A DNA stretch of 64,000 nucleotides from Bog-473 sp963717455 (GTDB lineage: Bacteria > Actinomycetota > Acidimicrobiia > Acidimicrobiales > RAAP-2), in assembly GCA_963717455.1 (NCBI GenBank), contig OY970336.1, forward strand, positions 5,332,001 through 5,396,000. Direction: 5' to 3'. Shown here in pieces: positions 43,272-52,246 of the stretch. Position 1 is the stretch's first letter. Every line of letters starts with the position of its first letter. The position numbers and the translations under genes are program-made. The notes beneath the pieces were generated by a model. That model was not told where the DNA came from, did not search any database, and worked only from the letters and a program-made list of their open reading frames with translations.

Positions 43272-45106
43272 GAGGAGGTGCGGACCGTGTCGACTTCGTT
43301 CACGATCGTTGCGGCGAGGGAGGACTCGGTCGTCGCCGTCCCGGGTCCCGGGTCAGTGTTGAGAATCACCCTGGTGTTTCCGGTGGCGTCGATGACGTAG
43401 GCCACGTCACTGTGCGCGATCATCGCCCCTGCTGGCGAGTATTCGTCCAGCACCCCGAAGGAAGCCCAGACACGCTTCAATTGTGCCGTTGACCCGGTCA
43501 AGTAGAGCCAGTTCCCCAACTGATTCAGAGACTCCTGGCGATCGAATGCAACCAGGTACTGAGGAGCCGTGTAGAGGGGGTTGAGATTTACCGCGACGAA
43601 TTCCACGTGGCTCTGTACCCCTCCAAGGAGCCCGTCTGCGCGGCGGAGTTCTTGGGCGATGATCGGACAGTCCGAGACACAGACGGGGTCGAGGAATGCG
43701 AGAACGATGGTCTTCCCGTGCAGGTCGCGCAAGGACACTGTCTCGCCGCGCTGGTCGACTAGCTCGAACGGCGGCGTCGGTCTGTTTGTGATATTCGGGG
43801 TGCCGTCGACCGCTTGGGCGACGATGGGATCAGCATTGGGGTTGGTGGACGCCGCCGCCATGGGAACAGCGCCAACGAGGACGATCCCGATGGCACCGAG
43901 TGCGGCGAGCGCTCGGAAGGAGTAGCCCGGACTTGTCATGACACGCTCAGCCCACGAGGGTCCGGCTTCAGCCGCTTCCTCCGCGGCAATCGGAACAGGC
44001 AACCTCGTCATTGCCAGATAGCCCCCCACGAAGATGAGTGCCATGGGAATCATGCTGTTCGGATCGGTACCCACGCCGCCAAGGAACCCGAGGTCTTCGA
44101 TAAGCACCCAGTCAGCGAGGCAGAGTACGAGCGCGGCGACCACTCCAACCCGAGCGAACCGGGCCCGGCCGGACACGAACAGCAACCCGATGGCCCCGAG
44201 GCTGGCGACCAGGAACAGGTTGACCCCCCAACCGTGCGCCGAATCGAAGGCGGCGAAACTGGACAGCCAGGACGAGAGGAACCCCGGCTGGGGGGTTTGG
44301 GACATCAGGCGCACCATCCCGGTGAGCGTCCCCGGTGTGGTGCCGTGCGCGATATGACCCTGCCAGAAGCCTCGCCCGGGCCACGCTTGGAGTACCGCCA
44401 TGCCGATGAAGAAGAGACCCATCACGGCCAGGACGACGCGCCCTAGCCGCGGCGTCCTCCACGATCGCTCCGGGAGCGCGATCATCAGACCAGCGAACGA
44501 GTAGAAGAGGACCGCGCCGGGGGCGCCGAACGCCCACGTGAGCCCGGGGGCGAAGATTCCCCCAAAGCTCTCCCCGAAGATCCAGACGACGACGCCCCAG
44601 CCCGCACTGACCAAGCCGGCCGCTCGTGACCAGTTCCCGCGTGGTCCCGCCAGCAGCCACACTCCGATACCGACCTGAATCCATACTGCCGAGGCCGGAG
44701 CAGCGATGGGATGGTTGCTCCAAATCGTCCCACCGACGTTGACGATATGTTGCACCCAAGTCGGCGAGTTCGCCGCGGTCGGCTCGATGACCTGAGTCGT
44801 CATGCCTAGTGGCATCGAGGACTGGCCTTGGAGGATGCCGTCGAAGATCCAGATCAGCCCGAAGCCAATCCGAATTGTGCGGCGGCCAAAGGGCTCGGGG
44901 TAGGACCAGGCTGACCTGGGCGTCCGAGCAGATGTCCCTCCGAGTCTGACCACTCTTCGGTACTGCACCGTTCGCAGCACGTTCCACACCACCGCGAGGA
45001 GGGCAAGAATGAGCAATACCAAGATCCCCTCGTGGAGGAGGGTCGAGTTGAACGTCGAAACGACAGTTGGGTCGTTCGTATTGAGACCGGTATTCATCCC
45101 CGGCAT
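43268..45106 (-). CDS. multi-span membrane protein with C-terminal SCO/thioredoxin domain
   Basis: 612 residues. The first 385 form about ten membrane helices with Trp/Gly motifs (RIGFGLIWIFDGILQGQ, GWGVVVWIFGESFGGIF). After one more helix comes an outside thioredoxin-like domain with PFELVDQRGETVSLRDL and the copper-binding CxxxC (DPVCVSDCPI) plus a later His (IAHSDVAYV), the SCO1/SenC signature. SCO proteins deliver Cu to cytochrome oxidase. The N-terminal part is paralogous to the next upstream gene. No fusion of this kind is familiar to me. Confidence 0.8.
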   Translation of the reverse strand: MPGMNTGLNTNDPTVVSTFNSTLLHEGILVLLILALLAVVWNVLRTVQYRRVVRLGGTSARTPRSAWSYPEPFGRRTIRIGFGLIWIFDGILQGQSSMPLGMTTQVIEPTAANSPTWVQHIVNVGGTIWSNHPIAAPASAVWIQVGIGVWLLAGPRGNWSRAAGLVSAGWGVVVWIFGESFGGIFAPGLTWAFGAPGAVLFYSFAGLMIALPERSWRTPRLGRVVLAVMGLFFIGMAVLQAWPGRGFWQGHIAHGTTPGTLTGMVRLMSQTPQPGFLSSWLSSFAAFDSAHGWGVNLFLVASLGAIGLLFVSGRARFARVGVVAALVLCLADWVLIEDLGFLGGVGTDPNSMIPMALIFVGGYLAMTRLPVPIAAEEAAEAGPSWAERVMTSPGYSFRALAALGAIGIVLVGAVPMAAASTNPNADPIVAQAVDGTPNITNRPTPPFELVDQRGETVSLRDLHGKTIVLAFLDPVCVSDCPIIAQELRRADGLLGGVQSHVEFVAVNLNPLYTAPQYLVAFDRQESLNQLGNWLYLTGSTAQLKRVWASFGVLDEYSPAGAMIAHSDVAYVIDATGNTRVILNTDPGPGTATTESSLAATIVNEVDTVRTSS

Positions 45107-45228
45107 GGCGGCTGCATCTCCTGTCCCGGTCGACTCTTCAAATAGTGGTCACTTCGGCTAAGCCCGCGCTGGCCCTGCATCCGCCACATCCCAGATGCGA
45201 ACCGATATCGCATCGCAGTGATCAGGCC

Positions 45229-47166
45229 TCAGCCATTTGAGGACGCCATAACCGAGGCCTCGACGATCTGGATGTCCGGCGGCTGGATGGCCAAGGGTCC
45301 CCCCGCCACGGCGATCTGCCAGACCATCGTCATGTACGGCGTGGACTTCTGCACCGTGCCTTGCGCGCAGGGCGCCACCCCCGTGATTTGGAGAGCACCG
45401 TCGGTCGAGAAAAGCGACGGGCCACACGTGTTCGTGCGCTGATGCCACTGCACCAGGGGTCCGTAGGGCATGGGCGCGCTGGTCAGCGTGCTGGGCAGGA
45501 CGTACATCGCTGCCGCCAGCACATCGGTCCCCGCCGGCGTCTGGGCATAGACCAGCCCGTCGATCGAGTTGGGATCAAGCGTCCTCTTGGCGGCCGCGTT
45601 CGCGGCCGCGATGGTCGGGTTGACGTAGTACACGACGGGATAGTCCGTCGGTGACACGGCGACGTAGCCAGCCGCCATCGCCAGGGACGGGTTGGCATAG
45701 CGAGCCACCGCCTGGGTCGTGTTCTGCACGTACTGGGTGGCGTTGATCTGCTGAGAGAACGTGGGTTCGGACGCGCATCCGCTCGCAGCCATGTGGATGT
45801 CGGTGGGGCCGTTGGTGCCTTGGGCCAACAGCTCTTGGGCCTGCGCTGTCGGCAGTGCGGGACCGGTGTAGTGCCAGTTCGACTTGGTGGTGTTGAGCCC
45901 GGCCGCTGCACTGGCGTCGGCGCCGTTCATGTTCATGCCCGTGCCGGGTCCAGCCATGACCATGTTCGGTGTGTTCTGGACGTCCAGCCCGGTCCTCGGC
46001 GCCCCGTTGTTCCCTCTCGTGCAGGTGGCGGTTGTCGCGGTCCCTCCGCCCGAACCCGACGTCGCTCCGGACATGCCGGTCATGCCGGCCATGGCGGTGC
46101 TGGTCGACTCCTGGGCGGCCACCGGGTAGGCGGCACTGAGGAAGAGCCCGGCCACCAGTGCCACCAGGCTCCCCAGCACCAACACGGGATATCGAAAGAG
46201 CGCGGTCGAGAACGGGGAGCGCCACGTCGCCGGATCCGGGAGCGCGGCCGGGACCATTGCCAGCGCAAGGAGCACGACAAGCGGGCCGGCATTCGGGTCG
46301 GTTCCCGAGCCGGTGAAGATACCGCCGAGACCCTGACCACTAATCCAGAAGAAGGTGGCCAACAGGCCGCCGGTGGCGAGGAACAGGGTGGGTCGGCGGA
46401 ACACCAGCGGTCCGAACCCGATGATTACGGAGCCGATGGCCAGCAACCACGTGGTCCACACACCGCTGGTTCCGAAGTGGTTGCCAAAGCTGTTGAGAAA
46501 ATGGGAGTAGGTGCTGGGCTCGCCGGACGACATGCCGACAATGGCGCTCGAGACGGAGGTCGGTGTCCGGTTGTTTGGCAGCAGAAACAGGATCGCCGCC
46601 AGCGACCAGTACCCGCACCACACGAGCAACGGCGTCGTCGCCCCGCCGATCCCTTGTCCGGCGGCTGAGGAAGCGATGCCGACGCTGGGTTCCCTCTTGT
46701 CATCCTGCTCTTTCGGAGCTAACCGCGGCCAGGCCATCAAGCCGATGAGTCCGTAGAGGAAGACCGATCCCGGTGCTCCCGTGAGGGCAGAGGCCAATCC
46801 GGTGAAGATCTGCCCAAGGCCTTCCCCGAAGAACCAGACGCCAAAGGCCCAGAAGAACGACACGGCAAGCGCAGGCCGGACGGATCGTCGGAATAGCAGT
46901 CCGAGCCCGATGGCTACCTGGATGAGCGCAAAAAAGGTGTTCCAGACTGCGACGTGTGGACCCACGAAGTTGCCCACGTTGGTGATGATCCACCGCACGA
47001 TGTCGGGCTGGTTGTGTGCGTTGTTCAACAGATAGGTCGTGGTGAAGCCGCTGCCGAACATGTAGGGCTGGAACTGCAAGCCAGCGTCGAGGAGCCAGAA
47101 GAGTCCCAAGATGATTTGGAGGACCCGCTGGGTTCGCACGAGCCGGAAGTCTCTGCGTCGGTTCAC
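45229..47166 (-). CDS. paralogous multi-span membrane protein with Met-rich outside domain
   Basis: 645 residues. The membrane half (about 1-360) aligns with that of the neighbouring SCO fusion (VLQIILGLFWLLDAGLQFQP, WAFGVWFFGEGLGQIF). After it come a Met/Gly-rich segment (MAGMTGMSG, then GPGTGMNMNG), which often binds copper, and a globular outside domain with five Cys and the motif PYGPLVQWHQRTNTC. The gene lies in the same operon. A copper-handling or oxidase-assembly role is an inference from the Met-rich stretch and the SCO/CtaG context. Confidence 0.72.
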   Translation of the reverse strand: MNRRRDFRLVRTQRVLQIILGLFWLLDAGLQFQPYMFGSGFTTTYLLNNAHNQPDIVRWIITNVGNFVGPHVAVWNTFFALIQVAIGLGLLFRRSVRPALAVSFFWAFGVWFFGEGLGQIFTGLASALTGAPGSVFLYGLIGLMAWPRLAPKEQDDKREPSVGIASSAAGQGIGGATTPLLVWCGYWSLAAILFLLPNNRTPTSVSSAIVGMSSGEPSTYSHFLNSFGNHFGTSGVWTTWLLAIGSVIIGFGPLVFRRPTLFLATGGLLATFFWISGQGLGGIFTGSGTDPNAGPLVVLLALAMVPAALPDPATWRSPFSTALFRYPVLVLGSLVALVAGLFLSAAYPVAAQESTSTAMAGMTGMSGATSGSGGGTATTATCTRGNNGAPRTGLDVQNTPNMVMAGPGTGMNMNGADASAAAGLNTTKSNWHYTGPALPTAQAQELLAQGTNGPTDIHMAASGCASEPTFSQQINATQYVQNTTQAVARYANPSLAMAAGYVAVSPTDYPVVYYVNPTIAAANAAAKRTLDPNSIDGLVYAQTPAGTDVLAAAMYVLPSTLTSAPMPYGPLVQWHQRTNTCGPSLFSTDGALQITGVAPCAQGTVQKSTPYMTMVWQIAVAGGPLAIQPPDIQIVEASVMASSNG

Positions 47167-47324
47167 GGGGCTTCCGTAACGTCATGCATGGCTCTCGGCG
47201 CCCCTTCTGAGTTCCAGGTCAGTGATTTCGCTCCGGGCCATACGGTGCGACACCCTCACCAGATGTCCCGTCCCTGCGGTCATGACGTGGCTGCTGGCGC
47301 GGGCTCTCGACCACAGACGGCGCT

Positions 47325-48236
47325 TCACAACGCTGCCTCACCGTCCCCTACGCGTTGGAAGGTGCTCGAGGCATCAAGCTCGCGGTCGATGCGCATTGCC
47401 TTGCGCTCATCCATGTGCATCCAGCGCAGAGCCACCGGGATCATGGGCCAGAGCATCAAGGTGTCCCCGACGACCCACATGATGTCGCCGCCCACATGGA
47501 GGTCGACGACGTAAGAGGGGCCCCAGGTGCGGTGGGTGGCGAAGTAGGCCGGGAAGATCTCGTGGGAGGTCCCTGCCAAGGAGAGCCCGGTGAAGGTGTC
47601 GATTGGGATAGCCAGGAACAGGTAGAAGAACTGCAGGGCCGGGTGCAGGCGGTAGCAGTTGGGGTCCGAGCCGAATATCTGGCGCCAGAACAGGTAGCCA
47701 ACGACCAGGAAGGCCAAGTGCTCGGAGTTGTGCACGCTCTCGTGCGTGAGCGTGTAGTTGTACCAGACGGTCAAGTGCGTGATCGGTATCAACACGGCGT
47801 ACAGCACGAAGGCGACGGCGGGATGGCCCAGGACCTTGGCCACCTTGGAGCGCAGCACCTCGGTCACGACCATGTGGGCGGTGCCGGTGGTGGAGCGCCA
47901 GGCCAGGTCCAAGGGAGAGGCGATGGCGAACAGCGGGGCAGCCACCATGATCAGGAGGATGTGCTGGACCATGTGGTCCCAGAAGAGCTCTCCGTCGTAG
48001 ACGCCCACGAAGCTGAAGATGGCCACCCCCGTCGTGAACAGCGCGCCGAGGAAGGCCACCGTCTTGCCGACCGACCACGGGTGGCGGGGGTGCAAGGCGT
48101 TGTTACGCCGAACGCCCCACAGGTACAGGACAAAGGCGACCAGGATCATGGCCACAGGGACGAAGTCGAACTGCGTGGAGGTGAATTCGGAGCCCCGCAG
48201 CGGAGGGAGCGGCGCGTCGTAGAGGGCGGCGATCAC
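47325..48236 (-). CDS. CtaG-family cytochrome oxidase assembly protein
   Basis: 303 residues and seven or so membrane helices, with His-rich motifs at helix ends: DHMVQHILLIMVAAPLFA, LTHESVHNSEHLAFLV, and WMHMDERKA near the C-terminus. This is the caa3-type CtaG pattern; these proteins help insert copper in oxidase subunits. It is the first gene of a six-gene minus-strand operon running to VKOR and is divergent from the blaI gene, so one spacer likely controls both directions. Confidence 0.82.
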   Translation of the reverse strand: MIAALYDAPLPPLRGSEFTSTQFDFVPVAMILVAFVLYLWGVRRNNALHPRHPWSVGKTVAFLGALFTTGVAIFSFVGVYDGELFWDHMVQHILLIMVAAPLFAIASPLDLAWRSTTGTAHMVVTEVLRSKVAKVLGHPAVAFVLYAVLIPITHLTVWYNYTLTHESVHNSEHLAFLVVGYLFWRQIFGSDPNCYRLHPALQFFYLFLAIPIDTFTGLSLAGTSHEIFPAYFATHRTWGPSYVVDLHVGGDIMWVVGDTLMLWPMIPVALRWMHMDERKAMRIDRELDASSTFQRVGDGEAAL

Positions 48237-48240
48237 GGCC

Positions 48241-48268
48241 TTGACGGTACTACTACGCTATGTAGAAT
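48241..48268 (+). promoter_or_regulatory. promoter and BlaI/CopY-type operator
   Basis: TTGACG (48241-48246) and TAGAAT (48263-48268) are 16 bases apart. The spacer contains CTAC-N5-GTAG (48253-48265), inside TACTAC...GTAG, the form of BlaI/MecI/CopY operators. Autorepression of the regulator, and control of the divergent ctaG operon, are the natural readings. Confidence 0.55.
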
Positions 48269-48322
48269 CCCAGTCAGCCGTGGCGCACTGAAGCCGCAGC
48301 GACGGGGAGTGGAAGAGAGGCC

Positions 48323-48694
48323 ATGACCGGACTCGGTGAACTCGAACGCAGGGTGATGGACGTCCTGTGGGGCTCCATGGGCATGCAATTGACGGGTCGC
48401 CAGGTCGCCGATGAGCTACCCGACCGTGCCTACACCACGGTGCTCACTATCCTCGAGCGTCTGCGCCGCAAGAAGCTGGTGGAGCGGACCACAGAGGGAA
48501 AGGCGCATCGTTTTGCGGCGACCGCCAGCCGGGAGACCTACATGGCCGAGCTGATGGTCGAGGCGCTCGGGAGTGCGCACGACCGACACGCGGTCCTCGT
48601 ACGGTTCGCAGAAGTGGTCAGCCCCGAAGAGGCGGTCGTCTTGCGTCAGGCGCTCCAAGACCTGCCCGACGATCAAAGCGAGAACAAGCAATGA
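48323..48694 (+). CDS. BlaI/MecI/CopY-family repressor
   Basis: 123 residues. The winged helix reads LGELERRVMDVLWG and YTTVLTILERLRRKKLV, and the C-terminal dimer helices contain VVLRQALQDL. No CxC copper motif is present at the C-terminus, unlike CopY. Its gene overlaps that of an M56 protease by four bases, the standard BlaI-BlaR1 arrangement. A similar pair in mycobacteria (Rv1846c-Rv1845c) is reported to influence respiratory genes, which fits the CtaG context here. Confidence 0.88.
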   Translation: MTGLGELERRVMDVLWGSMGMQLTGRQVADELPDRAYTTVLTILERLRRKKLVERTTEGKAHRFAATASRETYMAELMVEALGSAHDRHAVLVRFAEVVSPEEAVVLRQALQDLPDDQSENKQ

Positions 48695-49605
48695 ACCTCT
48701 ACCTGGACGCTGGGATCCTGAGCGCGCTCGTCGTCCTGCTGGTCTGTCCCCTCAGTACGTGGCTGGCGCAGGCCAGCTGGGTTACACGTTCTCCTCGCGC
48801 CGCGGTTGCGGTGTGGCATTGCATCGGCTTCAGCGCCACGCTGGCGACGATCGGAGCGGGCCTGTGCATCGCAACCGAGCGCTTTCACGCCGGCTTCGTA
48901 GGCGGCGTGGGTGAACTCGGTGAGGGGATTGGCGGTGGACATCCCCTCCAAGGACTCGGCCTGCCCGACGCACTCGGTCTGACGTTGGCGGCCGACGTCG
49001 GTGTCGTACTCCTCAGTGTGGTCGGTGTCGTCGTCGTGCGCACAGTCCTGGCCCGAGCACGCCACCGCCGCCTGCTCAATCTCCTGGCCGCTCCATCGCA
49101 AGGCAGTGCTGGGACACTGACGCTCGATCACCCCTCCCCCATCGCCTACTGCCTGCCTGGCATCCGCCCGCGCATCGTCATCAGCTCGGGCACGCTCCGA
49201 CTCCTAGACCAGGCGCAACTGGCCGCAGTCATCGAGCACGAGCGTGGACATGCGCATGAACGTCATGGGCTGGTGATGCTGCCTATGACGAGTTTGACCG
49301 AACCGTTCCGATGGATCCCGTACGCTCGCTTGGCGCCTCGTGCGGTCGCGGGTCTTCTCGAGATGGCAGCCGACGATCATGCGGCCCGACGGCATGCCCC
49401 CGCCTCCTTAGCGTCCGCACTCGTGGCACTGTCCACCTCCGCTGCTCCTCCCCGCTGTGCCTTCGCCCTCGCCTCACATTCCGTTACCGAACGGGTACAA
49501 CGGCTTATCGCGTCAGACCGCACTTCCAAAAGAGCGGCGATCGCAGCGGGACTTCTGTGCACGCTGGCCGTTTTTGCGCCACTCGCCGTGGTTCTTTCCT
49601 CGTAA
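48691..49605 (+). CDS. M56-family membrane metalloprotease (BlaR1-like sensor)
   Basis: 304 residues. Three N-terminal membrane helices, then the protease domain with PIAYCLPGIRPRIVIS and the zinc motif VIEHERGHAHERHG (HExxH), and a final helix (AAIAAGLLCTLAVFAPLAVV). BlaR1-type proteins cleave the cognate repressor on a signal. This one lacks the large extracytoplasmic penicillin-binding domain, so the signal is not a beta-lactam. ATGA overlap with the repressor gene. Confidence 0.87.
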   Translation: MNLYLDAGILSALVVLLVCPLSTWLAQASWVTRSPRAAVAVWHCIGFSATLATIGAGLCIATERFHAGFVGGVGELGEGIGGGHPLQGLGLPDALGLTLAADVGVVLLSVVGVVVVRTVLARARHRRLLNLLAAPSQGSAGTLTLDHPSPIAYCLPGIRPRIVISSGTLRLLDQAQLAAVIEHERGHAHERHGLVMLPMTSLTEPFRWIPYARLAPRAVAGLLEMAADDHAARRHAPASLASALVALSTSAAPPRCAFALASHSVTERVQRLIASDRTSKRAAIAAGLLCTLAVFAPLAVVLSS

Positions 49606-49662
49606 ACCAATCTCTCGGCGAGCCACTAGTCAACTAACCAGGACGAAAGGGGGTGACGACCT

Positions 49663-50556
49663 ATGGGCTATCTCACCCAGTGGTCGTTCGATCCCTTCAT
49701 AATAGTCGTGGTAGTCATCGTTGTCTGGCACGAAGTGGGCCTGGCGCACTTGGCCCGGCGGTCACGTCCCGCTCGGACGGCCGAGCGCCGCCAACGCTCG
49801 TTCTATTTCTACGGCGGCCTGGCCGTGCTCCTGTTGGCGGTCGTCTCTCCGATCGACTACTGGGCCGACGACTACTTCTTCGCCCACATGATTGAGCACA
49901 TCTTGATCATGTTCTTCGCCCCGATTCTCATCGTGGCCGGGGCGCCGTGGCTCCCGCTCGTCCACGCGTTCCCGGTCACGGTGCGGCGCCGGGTCGGGCG
50001 ATCCGTCCTCCTCGGGTCGTGGGCCAGGCCGTTGCGGGCGCTCGGGCGTTTCGTGACGAACGGTGTATTCGCGGTCGTGCTGTTTAACGTCGTCATGGTG
50101 GCCTGGCACCTACCTGCGGCCTTCGACGCGGCCGAGAACAATCAGAACATCCACATCTGGCTCATGCACGCGAGCTTCTTCGTCGCGGGCGTCCTCTTCT
50201 GGCTGCAGATCATCCCCTCGTACCCGATCAAGCCGAAGCTCACGGCAGTGGGGAAGATCGGGGCCCTCGTTGTGACCAACGTCGTCATGTTCGTCCTCGC
50301 CATGGCACTGAGCATCTTCTCCTCGTCGTCGTGGTACTCCGTCTACAACCACATCCCCGGCGTGTCGCTTTCACCTTTCGCCGACCAACAGATCGGGGCC
50401 GGGATCCTGTGGATCTGTGGGGATTTTTGGGCACTCCCAGCTCTCGTCTGGGTGATCCACCAGGCGATCGAAGAGGAGGGCTCGGCAAGCGCTCTTGTCG
50501 ACCGTCTGTTCCATCGGGTACCGCTCCAGTCTTTGCCGGAGGTGCCCCGTCGCTAG
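49663..50556 (+). CDS. second CtaG-family oxidase assembly protein
   Basis: 297 residues with about seven membrane helices and the CtaG pattern HMIEHILIMFFAPILIVAG and IHIWLMHASFFVAGVLFWLQ, plus a C-terminal WVIHQAIEEEG. It differs from the copy at 47.3 kb in most positions, so the two are not a recent duplication. GAAAGGGGGTG precedes the ATG. It is the last gene in the BlaI-M56-CtaG operon. Confidence 0.85.
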   Translation: MGYLTQWSFDPFIIVVVVIVVWHEVGLAHLARRSRPARTAERRQRSFYFYGGLAVLLLAVVSPIDYWADDYFFAHMIEHILIMFFAPILIVAGAPWLPLVHAFPVTVRRRVGRSVLLGSWARPLRALGRFVTNGVFAVVLFNVVMVAWHLPAAFDAAENNQNIHIWLMHASFFVAGVLFWLQIIPSYPIKPKLTAVGKIGALVVTNVVMFVLAMALSIFSSSSWYSVYNHIPGVSLSPFADQQIGAGILWICGDFWALPALVWVIHQAIEEEGSASALVDRLFHRVPLQSLPEVPRR

Positions 50557-50685
50557 GGCCGGGGCGGCGTCATCGGGAATCAGCCGGACGGTTGATTGGC
50601 TGCCAGAACACGCTGACGACACCAGCGCAACAGCCGGGGTTTCCTCCACGGCAGGTGAGTGCAGACTGGGCTCAGCCGAGGGCGC

Positions 50686-51050
50686 TACACGGCTTCGCAG
50701 CTGGAGCACCGCCCGATGATGTCCAAGGCGTGAGAGGTGGGGTGAAAGCCCTGCTGGGTGGCGAGCTCACGTACGACCCTGTCGACCGTACGCTCAAAAG
50801 CTGGGGTTGGAGTCACGTCGATCACCCGTCCGCAGCTCGTGCAAAGCAGATGATGATGGTGCTCGGTCAGATCCTCAGCGAGCTCGAAACGTGCGAACTC
50901 GTCACTGGCGGCGATGCGCCTGACGACCCCCCTGAGGGGGTCGTCGTCGAAGGGGCCGCGACAATCGGCACCGTCGACGAGCTGGCGCGCCCAAGTCTCC
51001 CGCAGTCTGCAGAACGCTCGGCCTGGCCAACGCAGGGCCCCCCGCTATCC
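50686..51050 (-). pseudogene. Fur/Zur-family regulator remnant
   Basis: The minus frame ending at TAG 50686 contains VVRRIAASDEFARFELAED, then the metal-binding HHHH-LLCTSCGRVIDV, and CSSCEAV at the end, the C-terminal half of a Fur-family protein (Zur-like). The N-terminal helix-turn-helix cannot be read in one piece, and no start is present. I take it as a decayed regulator that may once have controlled the metal genes on its left. Confidence 0.62.
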
Positions 51051-51179
51051 CAAATCTTGGTAAGGACTATGCCATCACGCGTGATAGCGGCCACGCCCAG
51101 ACGAAAAGAACCCAGGAGGATCCCAGGACGTCATCGCCTCCGCTTGAAGAGCCGCTGCTGGGGGGCGTGTCACTTACCG

Positions 51180-51384
51180 GCGTGCGGGGACACCTGCTGA
51201 GCAGGGCGTCAGCTCGGCATGGGCCACCGTGCTCGGTCGAGCCGACACCTCGAGTTGGTCCAGGTAGGAGCCCATGGTGGCGACCATGACCGGTGCCCTG
51301 ACAGCGATCTGTGCCCACGTGACTTCGGGCGTCCCGCCGCCCCGGCGACGCGTCTCGGGCGGTTGTGATCGTGCGAGTGCGTGT
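51180..51384 (-). pseudogene. N-terminal fragment of a second tyrosine recombinase
   Basis: The minus strand reads VTWAQIAVRAPVMVATMGSY and LDQLEVSARPSTVAH, the SAM-like N-terminal part of a phage-type recombinase, right behind the first recombinase gene. The catalytic part is missing. Tandem tyrosine recombinases of this kind occur in recombinase-pair or -trio elements. Confidence 0.5.
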
Positions 51385-52239
51385 TCATTGGGCCAGCCCC
51401 ACCAGCGCCTGGGTCTCGATGGCTTCTGAGGCCCGGCGGTACTCGTCGGCCAGCCAGTCGACGCTGAGGTGCAGATAGACCCGGGTCGAGGTGATGGAGC
51501 GGCGTCCGGCCTGGGCCTGGATGGCTTCGATCGCCATGCCGGCCTCGCGCAAGCGCGTAAAGCAGGTGTGGCGCAGCTCATGGCAGGTGCCGTGGGACAG
51601 ATCGGCTCGCACCCGGGCGGCGCGGATGATCTGGTCGAGACCTGGCACCGAGAGCGGCTGGCCGCGACGTGCGCCTTTGAGCGCGACAAACAGCGAGTCG
51701 CTCGTCGTCTCCGGTCGCTCGTGATCCATGTAGCGCGCCACCGTGGCGAAGAACGTGGGTGATAGCGGCATCAATCGTTCGTGCCCGCCCTTGCCTTCTC
51801 GGATCAACACCCGCCATTCGCCGAGGCGCAGATCGCCCAGGCGCAGACCGAGCACCTCGCAGCGGCGCAGACCGCCGAGCACCATGGCCTGGGTCATGGC
51901 CCGGTCCCGCTCGGTGCGCAGCGCTCCCATCAGCGCGTCGATCTCGTCGGGGTCGAGGATCCGGGGCAGGCGGCCCACGCCGCGCACGAGTGGCAGCCCC
52001 CGACCCTTCCGCGAGCGGCTCTGACGCGTGGCGATGCCCCGGGGCACCGGGTTCGTCGCCACCTCGACGTCCTCACGGGTGATCAGGTAGCCATAGAAGC
52101 TCGAGACCGCCGCCAGCCGCCGCTTGATCGTCGCCGCGGAGGGTCCCGCAGATCCGTCGGCGATACGAATCACGTTCTCGGCCCCGGGCTTGGGACGACG
52201 CTGGGCGGTGACGAAGGCCATGACGTCTTTGGGTCTCAC
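51385..52239 (-). CDS. tyrosine recombinase, 3' part (split by IS1380)
   Basis: 284 residues with the catalytic domain: Arg in GGLRRCEVLGLR, the HELRHTCFTRLREAG box, and the Tyr in STRVYLHLS. The N-terminal SAM-like domain is missing at the 5' end. It is found on the far side of IS1380 copy 2 (53911-54096), where it reads up to AKDPT and stops. The IS sits between the two halves. The catalytic half may still be made from GTG 52239, but cannot bind DNA normally. Confidence 0.8.
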   Translation of the reverse strand: MRPKDVMAFVTAQRRPKPGAENVIRIADGSAGPSAATIKRRLAAVSSFYGYLITREDVEVATNPVPRGIATRQSRSRKGRGLPLVRGVGRLPRILDPDEIDALMGALRTERDRAMTQAMVLGGLRRCEVLGLRLGDLRLGEWRVLIREGKGGHERLMPLSPTFFATVARYMDHERPETTSDSLFVALKGARRGQPLSVPGLDQIIRAARVRADLSHGTCHELRHTCFTRLREAGMAIEAIQAQAGRRSITSTRVYLHLSVDWLADEYRRASEAIETQALVGLAQ

Positions 52240-52246
52240 CTACTAG

